The position numbers were made by a program, and so were the translations under genes. The notes below the pieces were generated by a model. That model was not told the DNA's origin. It saw only the letters and a list, made by a program, of their open reading frames with translations, and searched no databases. DNA of 64,000 nt from Fibrobacteria bacterium AD312 (lineage in GTDB: Bacteria; Fibrobacterota; Fibrobacteria; Fibrobacterales; Fibrobacteraceae), in the NCBI GenBank assembly GCA_001462345.1, contig LIUM01000041.1, forward strand, positions 1-64,000, in the 5' to 3' direction. Each line of letters opens with the position of its first letter. The first letter of the stretch is position 1. Of this stretch, positions 43,035-50,429 are shown in pieces.

Positions 43035-43336
43035 TTTTATGTAAATTATCGACACCATTATATTATTGACGGAAAATTATTTTCATAGAATCGAATTTCA
43101 TATCGCGAGCGATTTAATCCAATACACTTTATTCTCAAACAATCATTATTGTCAGAGACCGTATTGCTTTTGCATTAAGATATGTTGCAGGCAGTATGTG
43201 CACTTATGTTTATGCATCTAGTGCAATGCATTTTTTTGAACACAAATTCAAAATCACAAATCAAACGATACTTTATCTCTAAAAAAACAATAAAGCTCAA
43301 CGAAGAATACTATTTTTGAGGCAAAGGAGCGTTTGT
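43035..43336. other. Empty spacer upstream of the BNR-family gene
   Basis: About 300 bp without any supported gene, RNA or convincing promoter. A TTGACG at ~43067 lacks a well-spaced -10. I see nothing else here. Confidence 0.4.
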
Positions 43337-44893
43337 ATGCATCTATTTTTTCTCATTTTATTCATCGCTATTTCTCTTCACGCCGCTGTAGTGGAACGTT
43401 CTGACATCAGCTCTGTTTGGTCTTCTCATTTTGTTGATTTTGCAATCGCTACCGATTCTGCAGCGGAGCTACAATACGTCAGCTTTTATGATAAAGACAG
43501 AAAAATGACTATTGCCATGCGTAGTCTTTCTTCAAATGATTGGCAATTTAAAACGCTTCCACAAACTACTGGATGGGATAGTCATAATTATATAGCCATG
43601 GCTGTAGATGATAGCGGATACATTCATGTGAGTGGCAACATGCATAACGTACCACTAGTGTACTTTCGCTCTTCAAAGCCTCATTCGATTGACAATTTTG
43701 ATTCTCTTTCTATGACAGGCTCAAACGAGACTAAAGTCACTTACCCTATATTTATTAAAGGCATTGAAAAAGGAGAACTCTTTTTCCAATATCGTGATAA
43801 TGCAAATAACACTAGTACAACTACTTGGAATAAATATTCTACAGCTACAAAAACATGGACTCGTCTAACCACGCAAGGCTTTTTTAATACAGAAGGGCTT
43901 TATAGTGCCTATATGACTACTCCAATAAAGGGCCCTGACGATTATTTTCATGTGGTCTGGATGTGGCGTAATACTCCAGTGGCAAACACCAATCACGATA
44001 TATCCCATATTAGAAGTAAAAATCTGGTCCATTGGGAAACCATGAGCGGTTTGGATGTGACTCTTCCTATCAAACAATCTACTCCTGGAGTGATTGTCGA
44101 TTCTGTGGATGCGGGGAATGGGCTAATCAATATTGCATTTGGAATCGGATGGGACTCTCAAAATCGTGCTGTGATTAATTATCACAAATATGATGTCAAT
44201 GGAGTTAGCCAGAGATGGAATACCCGATGGGAGAATGAATCTTGGAAAATCTACCAGACGAGCTCTTGGAATTCATTCAAATGGCCTCTAGATAGAAATG
44301 GAACTCTTGGTATTGATGTTTCTGGCAGCCCTGTTAAAAAAGATTATTCGGGACGACTTGTTCAAGAATATAGCCACATAAACTTTGGAAATCGCATGTG
44401 GGTTCTAAATGAAGAAACGCTACAACCAGAAAAAGATACGCTACCTATAATTATTCCAGGGCTCGATTCATTATATGAAGTAAAATCTACTTTTCCAGAG
44501 ATGCAAGTTCATTTTAAGGTCGATGGGGATTATTACCTTAGATGGGAAACTTTACCAGAAAACCAAGATCAAGCTCGTAACCCTCCTCTTCCTGAGCCAA
44601 CGATGCTAAGTGTCTATAAAATCACTTCAGAGCCCCCTACGAAGATAAGGCCAGAAATCCCAAGTAATAAGAAAACATACCGTCCTATTGTTCAAGGATC
44701 AACAATCTCTTTTCACTTTTTAGAAAATAATTCAAGCGTTGCTTTGTACTCAATAGAAGGGAAGAAAATAGTTGCTTCTAAACAGACCACAATGGTTCAG
44801 GAGTTTTCCAATCTTGCCCGTGGCACCTATTTTTACCAAATAAAAAATCACGAAACTAAGAATTCCGTGATCCATAAAATTATCGTAAGGTAA
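43337..44893 (+). CDS. Secreted BNR-family putative polysaccharide lyase with T9SS-like C-terminal domain
   Basis: This 518-residue protein starts at the ATG preceded by AAAGGAG. It has a signal peptide (LILFIAISLHAA), then a beta-propeller of the BNR_4 type with the distinctive GWDSHNYIAMAVDDSGYIHVSGNMHNVPLVYFRS and WNKYSTATKTWTRL. This family includes ulvan-type lyases (PL24/PL25 relatives) and uncharacterised polysaccharide enzymes, so it probably acts on an acidic polysaccharide. The last ~65 residues (SSVALYSIEGKKIVAS, LARGTYFYQIKN, SVIHKIIVR) form a type-A T9SS sorting domain. It is monocistronic. Confidence 0.78.
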   Translation: MHLFFLILFIAISLHAAVVERSDISSVWSSHFVDFAIATDSAAELQYVSFYDKDRKMTIAMRSLSSNDWQFKTLPQTTGWDSHNYIAMAVDDSGYIHVSGNMHNVPLVYFRSSKPHSIDNFDSLSMTGSNETKVTYPIFIKGIEKGELFFQYRDNANNTSTTTWNKYSTATKTWTRLTTQGFFNTEGLYSAYMTTPIKGPDDYFHVVWMWRNTPVANTNHDISHIRSKNLVHWETMSGLDVTLPIKQSTPGVIVDSVDAGNGLINIAFGIGWDSQNRAVINYHKYDVNGVSQRWNTRWENESWKIYQTSSWNSFKWPLDRNGTLGIDVSGSPVKKDYSGRLVQEYSHINFGNRMWVLNEETLQPEKDTLPIIIPGLDSLYEVKSTFPEMQVHFKVDGDYYLRWETLPENQDQARNPPLPEPTMLSVYKITSEPPTKIRPEIPSNKKTYRPIVQGSTISFHFLENNSSVALYSIEGKKIVASKQTTMVQEFSNLARGTYFYQIKNHETKNSVIHKIIVR

Positions 44894-44898
44894 TTTGT

Positions 44899-45228
44899 TT
44901 ATTTGTCTTTCTTAAAAGAAGACATTACATCTGGAACAAGATCGACGATCTTTGAAAGCATGGAGTTATCTCTAGTAACAGGAACAATGCGCACATCGTC
45001 TCCTGATAGGACTAGAAAAGCGACTGGTTCTACAGAAGCACCACCACCAGAACCAGTGATTTCGCCCTTTCCAGAATGACCGCCTAAACCAAAACCTAAA
45101 GAAACACGACTTACAGGAATAATCGTTGTATGCTCCCCTGCTTGTATCGGTTTTCCAATGACTGTTTCCGCTTGAGATATAAAGCGTAACTTTTCAAGTA
45201 AGATATCTGCAAATTGTTCTATAGCCAT
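44899..45228 (-). CDS. GerW/YtfJ-family protein
   Basis: A 109-residue protein from the ATG at 45228. It matches the GerW family: TVIGKPIQAGEHTTIIPVSRVSLGFGLGG, a Gly-rich segment (GSGGGASVEPVAFLVLSGDDVRIVPVT) and a C-terminal amphipathic region. In Bacillus YtfJ is a sporulation protein, but homologues are widespread in non-spore-formers with unknown function. It is the last gene of a minus-strand run with the lipoprotein upstream. Confidence 0.82.
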   Translation of the reverse strand: MAIEQFADILLEKLRFISQAETVIGKPIQAGEHTTIIPVSRVSLGFGLGGHSGKGEITGSGGGASVEPVAFLVLSGDDVRIVPVTRDNSMLSKIVDLVPDVMSSFKKDK

Positions 45229-45259
45229 GTGGATAATATAACATTTTTTAGAAGCAGGT

Positions 45260-46081
45260 TTAATATTTTGCCGAATAAACTCGCTCACTAATTTCAAAAA
45301 ACAGCTTTTCTAGCTTTTTTGAATCTAATGGCCCCCAAATACAAATGACTCGCCCTCCTCCTAACCGAGAGGCAATGGCTCTAGTTTCATTTCCGCTTTC
45401 AAATTTTAGAATCGATTCATTATAAGTAACTAGCCCTTTTGTTTTTTTAATGGAATCTACCCAAGCAAGCCATTCGTCATTTTCAACAGAGTTAAAGCTT
45501 CTAGCCACACTCCAATAGACATCGACATTCCGATATTGCTGTACAAACATCGGAAAAGAAATGGGACTACCATGAAATTGATCGATTTGAATAGAAGTCT
45601 TGCCTGGTTCTCTATATTCAAAAGGCAAGCTTAAAAATTCTTGAGGTAGCCCGCCACGATAGCCTGGAAATTGTTGTACATATTCTTCTAATAGACGCCG
45701 ATCATGATTATAAAAACGCTTATGCTTAAAAACAAAAATATGACGGCCAGAGCGAATGCTTTGCTCTAAATTAAAGCCTTTTACAATAGGAAGAGTCCCT
45801 TGAAAGCGCCCACTATTAATGTAATAGGCAAGAGCAAAGGCATCGTTTTCAAATTCAAGAATAAAAACCCATAGAGAGTCATCTAAATCTCTTACATACA
45901 ATAAGTGCGCTTCATCTAAAAGATGCCATTTAGAGATTTCTTTCTTTTCCCATTGCAATGATTCATGCTTTTTGTTTTGATAAGAAATCGAGTCAAACGA
46001 AACGGAACGTAAAGACAAATCCTCTTCAGTACAGGCGAAACAAAAAAGAAGCGCCACAAAAACCAACAACCACTTTTTCAT
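45260..46081 (-). CDS. Lipoprotein of unknown function
   Basis: A 273-residue protein. The lipoprotein signal MKKWLLVFVALLFCFAC sets the start at 46081. The body has alternating beta and helical text (YVRDLDDSLWVFILEFEND, GRHIFVFKHKRFYNHDRRLLEEYVQQFPGYRGGLP, ASRLGGGRVICIWGPLDSKKLEKLF), loosely resembling DUF4837-type lipoproteins of Bacteroidetes; I cannot confirm this. It begins 5 bp after the Fe-S protein gene ends. Confidence 0.7.
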   Translation of the reverse strand: MKKWLLVFVALLFCFACTEEDLSLRSVSFDSISYQNKKHESLQWEKKEISKWHLLDEAHLLYVRDLDDSLWVFILEFENDAFALAYYINSGRFQGTLPIVKGFNLEQSIRSGRHIFVFKHKRFYNHDRRLLEEYVQQFPGYRGGLPQEFLSLPFEYREPGKTSIQIDQFHGSPISFPMFVQQYRNVDVYWSVARSFNSVENDEWLAWVDSIKKTKGLVTYNESILKFESGNETRAIASRLGGGRVICIWGPLDSKKLEKLFFEISERVYSAKY

Positions 46082-46086
46082 TGATT

Positions 46087-46911
46087 TCAAGACTTCCTCC
46101 CATAAGAGCAATAACAGTAGAGAGGGCATGCTTCACAAGACTTCATTATTTCTTGACAAAGAAAATCATTTTGGCCAGGTTCCAGAAAAAAACTAAATCC
46201 ATGAGCTGCTTTTTCTCTCGCTTTGGGTGAAACTATTTTGTACCAATCATTCACTTCCACAAGTTTTTTTTCTGGAGTCCAATCGGCAAAATCGCCGTCT
46301 TTTCTAGGGCCCATGAATCCCATAAAACGACGACTCCCCATAGAAATAGGGAAAAATGAAATCGCTTTTCCTTCATGAACAGATAAACCAAGCCCTAATG
46401 GCGGTTTATTTTTTATTCGAAGAATCGTGGATATCACTTTAGGTCTTATGCTTTTTTTACCCATAAAATAAATTTCACCGAGATCTCGCCAAAGCTCCTC
46501 TTCATTTCTAGAATCTAGCCATGTCTTTAACGGAAAGTGACGACGGACAAAAAAGCCTACGCTCCAAAACATACCTGGTGCATGCTCTAGCAAAGCCCAA
46601 GACTCATTATTTAGAGCTTTTTTTATAACCGACTTTAACTCAGAGGCTTTAGGTACAGGAGTTTCCCATAACTTTTTATTTGGAAATTCTTTAAATAGGG
46701 CTTCTAAAACAGAGAGCACTTGAAGATAAGTTAAGCCATGATATAGAACGCTGCCAAGTAAAACCCAAGCAATTTGAGCGTCTTCGTTTTCAGCAAGCGA
46801 AGCCACTTTAACAACTGGGTCTGGTACAGAATCAAACTTTTGAATAAACGCTTGAGAGGCCTCCACAATATGCGGATTTTCTCTAGCAAAGCGTAATCCT
46901 TGTTTAGACAT
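46087..46911 (-). CDS. Probable HhH-GPD-type protein with EndoIII-like [4Fe-4S] loop
   Basis: A 274-residue helical protein. The C-terminus carries CQEIMKSCEACPLYCYC, exactly the C-x6-C-x2-C-x5-C spacing of the endonuclease III/MutY iron-sulfur loop. Upstream, YFMGKKSIRPKVISTILRIKNK could be the helix-hairpin-helix region, but the catalytic Lys/Asp pair of EndoIII is not obvious. It may therefore be a divergent glycosylase or an inactive relative. The start shares its A with the psd stop (TAATG), so it is co-translated with psd. Confidence 0.6.
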   Translation of the reverse strand: MSKQGLRFARENPHIVEASQAFIQKFDSVPDPVVKVASLAENEDAQIAWVLLGSVLYHGLTYLQVLSVLEALFKEFPNKKLWETPVPKASELKSVIKKALNNESWALLEHAPGMFWSVGFFVRRHFPLKTWLDSRNEEELWRDLGEIYFMGKKSIRPKVISTILRIKNKPPLGLGLSVHEGKAISFFPISMGSRRFMGFMGPRKDGDFADWTPEKKLVEVNDWYKIVSPKAREKAAHGFSFFLEPGQNDFLCQEIMKSCEACPLYCYCSYGRKS

Positions 46912-47768
46912 TATAAGCGTTGACCCACTTGAACCGCTTGATTTAATTTTGATTTGAATAGATTTGGTTCTCGTTCTCTTAGTTTTTTATTCCCAATCAA
47001 AATGACTGTACTACCCATTTCAAAACGAGCGATTTCAGCCCCTTTTTCTAAAGAAATCGAAGTCTCTGGAAACCAATCTAAACGAGATTTTTGACGAGCT
47101 AATTTAGAAGAATTGGTAATCCAATCTTCTTTATAACTTAAGGCGATTCGGCCCACATTAGTGGCGCCCACTTTAACCAACAACATTTCGGCACCATCAG
47201 CCATTTTGATTCTTGTGGTCAAGCGTTCATTAATTGCAAATAAGCCTTCGACTCGTTCTACACTACCTGTATTCACTGGCCACAAACGTCCTGGGCAGTA
47301 ATGAGCCGAGAGAATAGTTCCAGAAACAGGCGTATGAATTCGATGGTAATTAAATGGAGCTAAATAAATAGTTGCCCAATAGCCACCTTCAAAATCTTTT
47401 GCCATTTCTTCACTTCGCAAAAGAGAAGCTAAATCATAGTTTTTCCCTTTGGCTTGAATCATCTCTTGAGAGGCGTTGTCAAAAACGCCAGTCTGAGAAA
47501 GTACGCCATCTACAGGGCTAACTACTTCTGCAGAAGGGTCAATAGGACGTGCACCTTTTTTTAGATGACGAATAAAAAGAGTGGCAATATTTGGGTACTC
47601 AGAAAAAGGCTTTTCTGATTCTTCTTCATTCAACTGGTAATGAGCAGCAAACCAATCCCGCGCTCTTGCACTAATCCAAGGAAGACGTAAACGAGTAAAA
47701 ATTCCAAACACTTGCGAAACAAGATTTTTTGGAAGTAAAAACATGAAAATATAAAATGGAGTATTCAT
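46911..47768 (-). CDS. psd: Phosphatidylserine decarboxylase
   Basis: A pyruvoyl enzyme that makes phosphatidylethanolamine (285 residues). Landmarks are FIRHLKKGARPID, SPVDGVLSQTG, YLAPFNYHRIHTPVSG, VNTGSVERVEGLFAINERL, VGATNVGRI and the self-cleavage site in FEMGSTVIL (Gly-Ser; the usual motif is LGST). The N-terminus has a hydrophobic helix. Confidence 0.94.
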   Translation of the reverse strand: MNTPFYIFMFLLPKNLVSQVFGIFTRLRLPWISARARDWFAAHYQLNEEESEKPFSEYPNIATLFIRHLKKGARPIDPSAEVVSPVDGVLSQTGVFDNASQEMIQAKGKNYDLASLLRSEEMAKDFEGGYWATIYLAPFNYHRIHTPVSGTILSAHYCPGRLWPVNTGSVERVEGLFAINERLTTRIKMADGAEMLLVKVGATNVGRIALSYKEDWITNSSKLARQKSRLDWFPETSISLEKGAEIARFEMGSTVILIGNKKLREREPNLFKSKLNQAVQVGQRL

Positions 47769-47783
47769 AAGCCTAAATATAAA

Positions 47784-48596
47784 TCAATGGTTTTCAATTT
47801 CTGAGGGGTGAGTTTTTAACATACGCCATAAATAGGGTGCAAAAGGCTCTGCCCAAAAGCGATCTGGAGCTACTCGCGTTTTGGTTTCGGCCACAAACTC
47901 AGCATAAGTTAAAAAAGCAAGTTCTCCGTAACGGGCATCCCAAAAAGTCCATACGCTCTTCCAAGAAAAGCCTCCTTTTTTTCCTGCCTTGGGTAATATT
48001 TCTACTTTCAACAAAATGGGTAGTGAAAGATACCGCACATTATATTTCAACGAAATACTAGTCAAAATTGTTTTCAATGAATCGGAGACTACACGTTGAA
48101 AAGATTGTTCTACGCCTAATCGATCAAGCCATGGAGATGAGTCTTTTAAGGGCTTTCCTTCAACGAAAGGAAGCTTTATAAAATCCGTCAGCATTTGAAC
48201 AAACCAAGAGGAATCTTCTTCAGGTAAACGAGCACCTGGAAACATTAATTCGCGAGTCATCTTAGGGAACGCTTTTGCAAAAAGAGAATCCTCGACTCTT
48301 GCTAAATCAAAGTCTAAAGCATCGGAACTAAAGGTATGACAAAAAGAACAATTTTCTGGAGCCAAAGCCTGAATCACTTGAGTTGGAAGAACTCCTATAA
48401 CACCACTGGAATCCCACTTCTGGTAGGCGGAAGGGTTCCATTCTCTATAGAATTGCGAAGAATGCACATTGAGTTCTATATCTCCTCGTTTTCCACAATC
48501 AGCACATGGTTCTTCTTTCATCGAGGTATTCGATCCTGTAGAACTACAGGAAAGAATTAGGAAACTCACAGATAGGATTAGGATTATTTTTTTCAT
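47784..48596 (-). CDS. Lipoprotein with a single CxxCH motif
   Basis: A 270-residue lipoprotein (MKKIILILSVSFLILSC). Two cysteine motifs follow the anchor: CADCG and, at ~residue 83, CSFCH in ENCSFCHTFSS, which has the form of a c-type haem site (CxxCH), although no distal Met is clear. The rest (WFVQMLTDFIKLPFVEGKPL, RYLSLPILLKVEILPKAGKKGGFSWKSVWTFWDARYGELAFLTYAEFVAE) is unassigned. It lies 15 bp upstream of psd and is divergent from ychF. Confidence 0.65.
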   Translation of the reverse strand: MKKIILILSVSFLILSCSSTGSNTSMKEEPCADCGKRGDIELNVHSSQFYREWNPSAYQKWDSSGVIGVLPTQVIQALAPENCSFCHTFSSDALDFDLARVEDSLFAKAFPKMTRELMFPGARLPEEDSSWFVQMLTDFIKLPFVEGKPLKDSSPWLDRLGVEQSFQRVVSDSLKTILTSISLKYNVRYLSLPILLKVEILPKAGKKGGFSWKSVWTFWDARYGELAFLTYAEFVAETKTRVAPDRFWAEPFAPYLWRMLKTHPSEIENH

Positions 48597-48733
48597 TATT
48601 TTAAATGGTAATTAATTATTGATCTTAAAAGTTCTTGAAATTCAAAAATAAAGACTTATTATGGTAGGAACGGTTCTTCATTTTATAAAAAAAACTAAAT
48701 TTGCCACGTTGTTTTTTGTTTTTTGGAGACATC

Positions 48734-49831
48734 ATGGGTTTTAAATGCGGTATTGTCGGGCTTCCAAACGTCGGGAAGAGCACTATTTTTAATGCCATCA
48801 CGAACGCTGGCGCTGAATCAGCAAATTATCCCTTTTGTACTATTGATCCAAACGTAGGCATGGTAAACGTGCCTGATTTACGTTTTGATAAATTAGTGGG
48901 AAGCTACAAACCTCGTTCCATTGTTCCTACAGTGACTCAATTTGTCGATATCGCTGGCCTTGTAAAAGGAGCTAGCCAAGGAGAAGGGTTAGGAAATCAG
49001 TTTCTAACGCATATTCGAGAATGCGAAGCGATTATGGAAGTCGTACGTTGCTTTGATGACGAAAACATCGTCCATGTTCATGGTTCTGTCGACCCTTTAC
49101 GTGATGTCGAGATCATTGAAACAGAACTCTTATTAAAAGATATGGACTCTGTTGAAAAACGTCTTGTCGTCGAAAACAAAAATGCAAGAGTGGGTACCCC
49201 TGCTTCAAAGCTTCGTTTAGAAGCCTGTGAAAAGCTTAAAAATGCCATGTCAGAAGGAATTCCAGTAAGACGTCTTTTAGGTCAAGATGAAGTGCTAGAT
49301 GAAGTCATTTCTGATTTAGCTCTCTTAACAGCAAAGCCTATTTTTTATTGCGCTAACGTCAACGAACAAGACATGCTTAAAGGCAATGCTTACGTTGATA
49401 CCCTTAGAGAATATGCTGAAAAGCATAATAGTTCTGTAGTAATTCTCTGTGGTAAAATAGAAGAAGAATTATCGGCTCTGGAACCCGACGAAAAAGTGGA
49501 GTTCTTAAAAGAACTCGGATTGGTGGAATCAGGCCTAGACGCCGTGATTCGAAAGGGATATTCTCTTTTAGGTTTAAGAACCTATTTTACTGCTGGAGAA
49601 AAAGAAGTTCGTGCATGGACTTTTGAAGCGGGCTGGAAAGCACCTGCTTGTGCTGGTGTGATTCACTCTGATTTTGAAAGAGGATTTATTCGAGCAGAAA
49701 CACTTTCGTTTGCCGATTTTGAAAAATACGGTTCATGGAATGCGGCTAAAGAAGCTGGCCTTGTTCGAACAGAAGGGAAAGAATACGAAGTACAAGACGG
49801 AGATATTATGTACTTCCTATTTAATGTTTAA
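48734..49831 (+). CDS. ychF: Redox-regulated ATPase YchF
   Basis: An Obg-family P-loop ATPase (OLA1/YchF, 365 residues) associated with ribosomes and stress responses. G motifs: GLPNVGKSTIFNAIT (G1), DIAGLVKGASQGEGLGNQFL (G3), and the N-x-x-E variant (CANVNEQ) that changes specificity to ATP. A C-terminal TGS domain ends YEVQDGDIMYFLFNV. I use the ATG at 48734 (MGFKCGIVG), preceded by GGAG, not the upstream frame start. Confidence 0.96.
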   Translation: MGFKCGIVGLPNVGKSTIFNAITNAGAESANYPFCTIDPNVGMVNVPDLRFDKLVGSYKPRSIVPTVTQFVDIAGLVKGASQGEGLGNQFLTHIRECEAIMEVVRCFDDENIVHVHGSVDPLRDVEIIETELLLKDMDSVEKRLVVENKNARVGTPASKLRLEACEKLKNAMSEGIPVRRLLGQDEVLDEVISDLALLTAKPIFYCANVNEQDMLKGNAYVDTLREYAEKHNSSVVILCGKIEEELSALEPDEKVEFLKELGLVESGLDAVIRKGYSLLGLRTYFTAGEKEVRAWTFEAGWKAPACAGVIHSDFERGFIRAETLSFADFEKYGSWNAAKEAGLVRTEGKEYEVQDGDIMYFLFNV

Positions 49832-49856
49832 TTTTCGTTGAATATTCAGTTGATGT

Positions 49857-49896
49857 AAAAAGGCGTTCTCGAACAAACTTGAGCAACGCTTTTTTA
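49857..49896. terminator. Terminator between convergent genes
   Basis: AAAAAGGCGTTCTC pairs with GAGCAACGCTTTTTT with one bulge; it is flanked by A and T tracts and could work in both directions. Confidence 0.8.
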
Positions 49897-50415
49897 TTCT
49901 TTATTTTTGCGTATGATAGGCCTAATTAAAAAAGCTAAACTCATGGCAATACCTATAATTAAAAGCATGCTCACACAGTAAGCTCCCACATGAGGCGCAA
50001 CAACAATAAAGCCAAACTGACTCTTTTCGACAAGATCCATAAATCGGTAGATAAAAAACCATAGACCTGTTAAAGAGGCTACCCCTAAAACTAGAGAACC
50101 CACTGGACTAACAAAGGCAAATCCACCCGCCACTAAAATGGCTGCAAAAATGCCATAGAGAACAGGCATGGATTCGAGTTTTAATGGATTCTTTTCAAAT
50201 GCTTTAGGGTTTTCAGCCTTCATGTTATTCACAATGGTCTGTTCTTCTTCCCCTAATTCTTTTTCTAAATCAACTCCTAAAGCTAACTCATAGCCATTCG
50301 GTTCTGCAATCACTTTTTCTGAGCAAGAAAAGGTAAAAAGAGGAAAAAGAAACGCCACTAAAGCAAGAGCAAAAGGTAAAGAAATCCATTTTTGAAAACG
50401 CTGTTCATCTTTCAT
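49894..50415 (-). CDS. Integral membrane protein of unknown function
   Basis: A 173-residue protein with four hydrophobic segments: LPFALALVAFLFPLFTFSC near the N-terminus, MPVLYGIFAAILVAGGFAF, SLVLGVASLTGLWFFIYRF and VSMLLIIGIAMSLAFLIRPII. The loop after the first segment is acidic. No family was recognised. It follows the FGE-like gene by 14 bp and is probably co-transcribed with it. Confidence 0.6.
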   Translation of the reverse strand: MKDEQRFQKWISLPFALALVAFLFPLFTFSCSEKVIAEPNGYELALGVDLEKELGEEEQTIVNNMKAENPKAFEKNPLKLESMPVLYGIFAAILVAGGFAFVSPVGSLVLGVASLTGLWFFIYRFMDLVEKSQFGFIVVAPHVGAYCVSMLLIIGIAMSLAFLIRPIIRKNKE

Positions 50416-50429
50416 TTTTTAAAAACATC

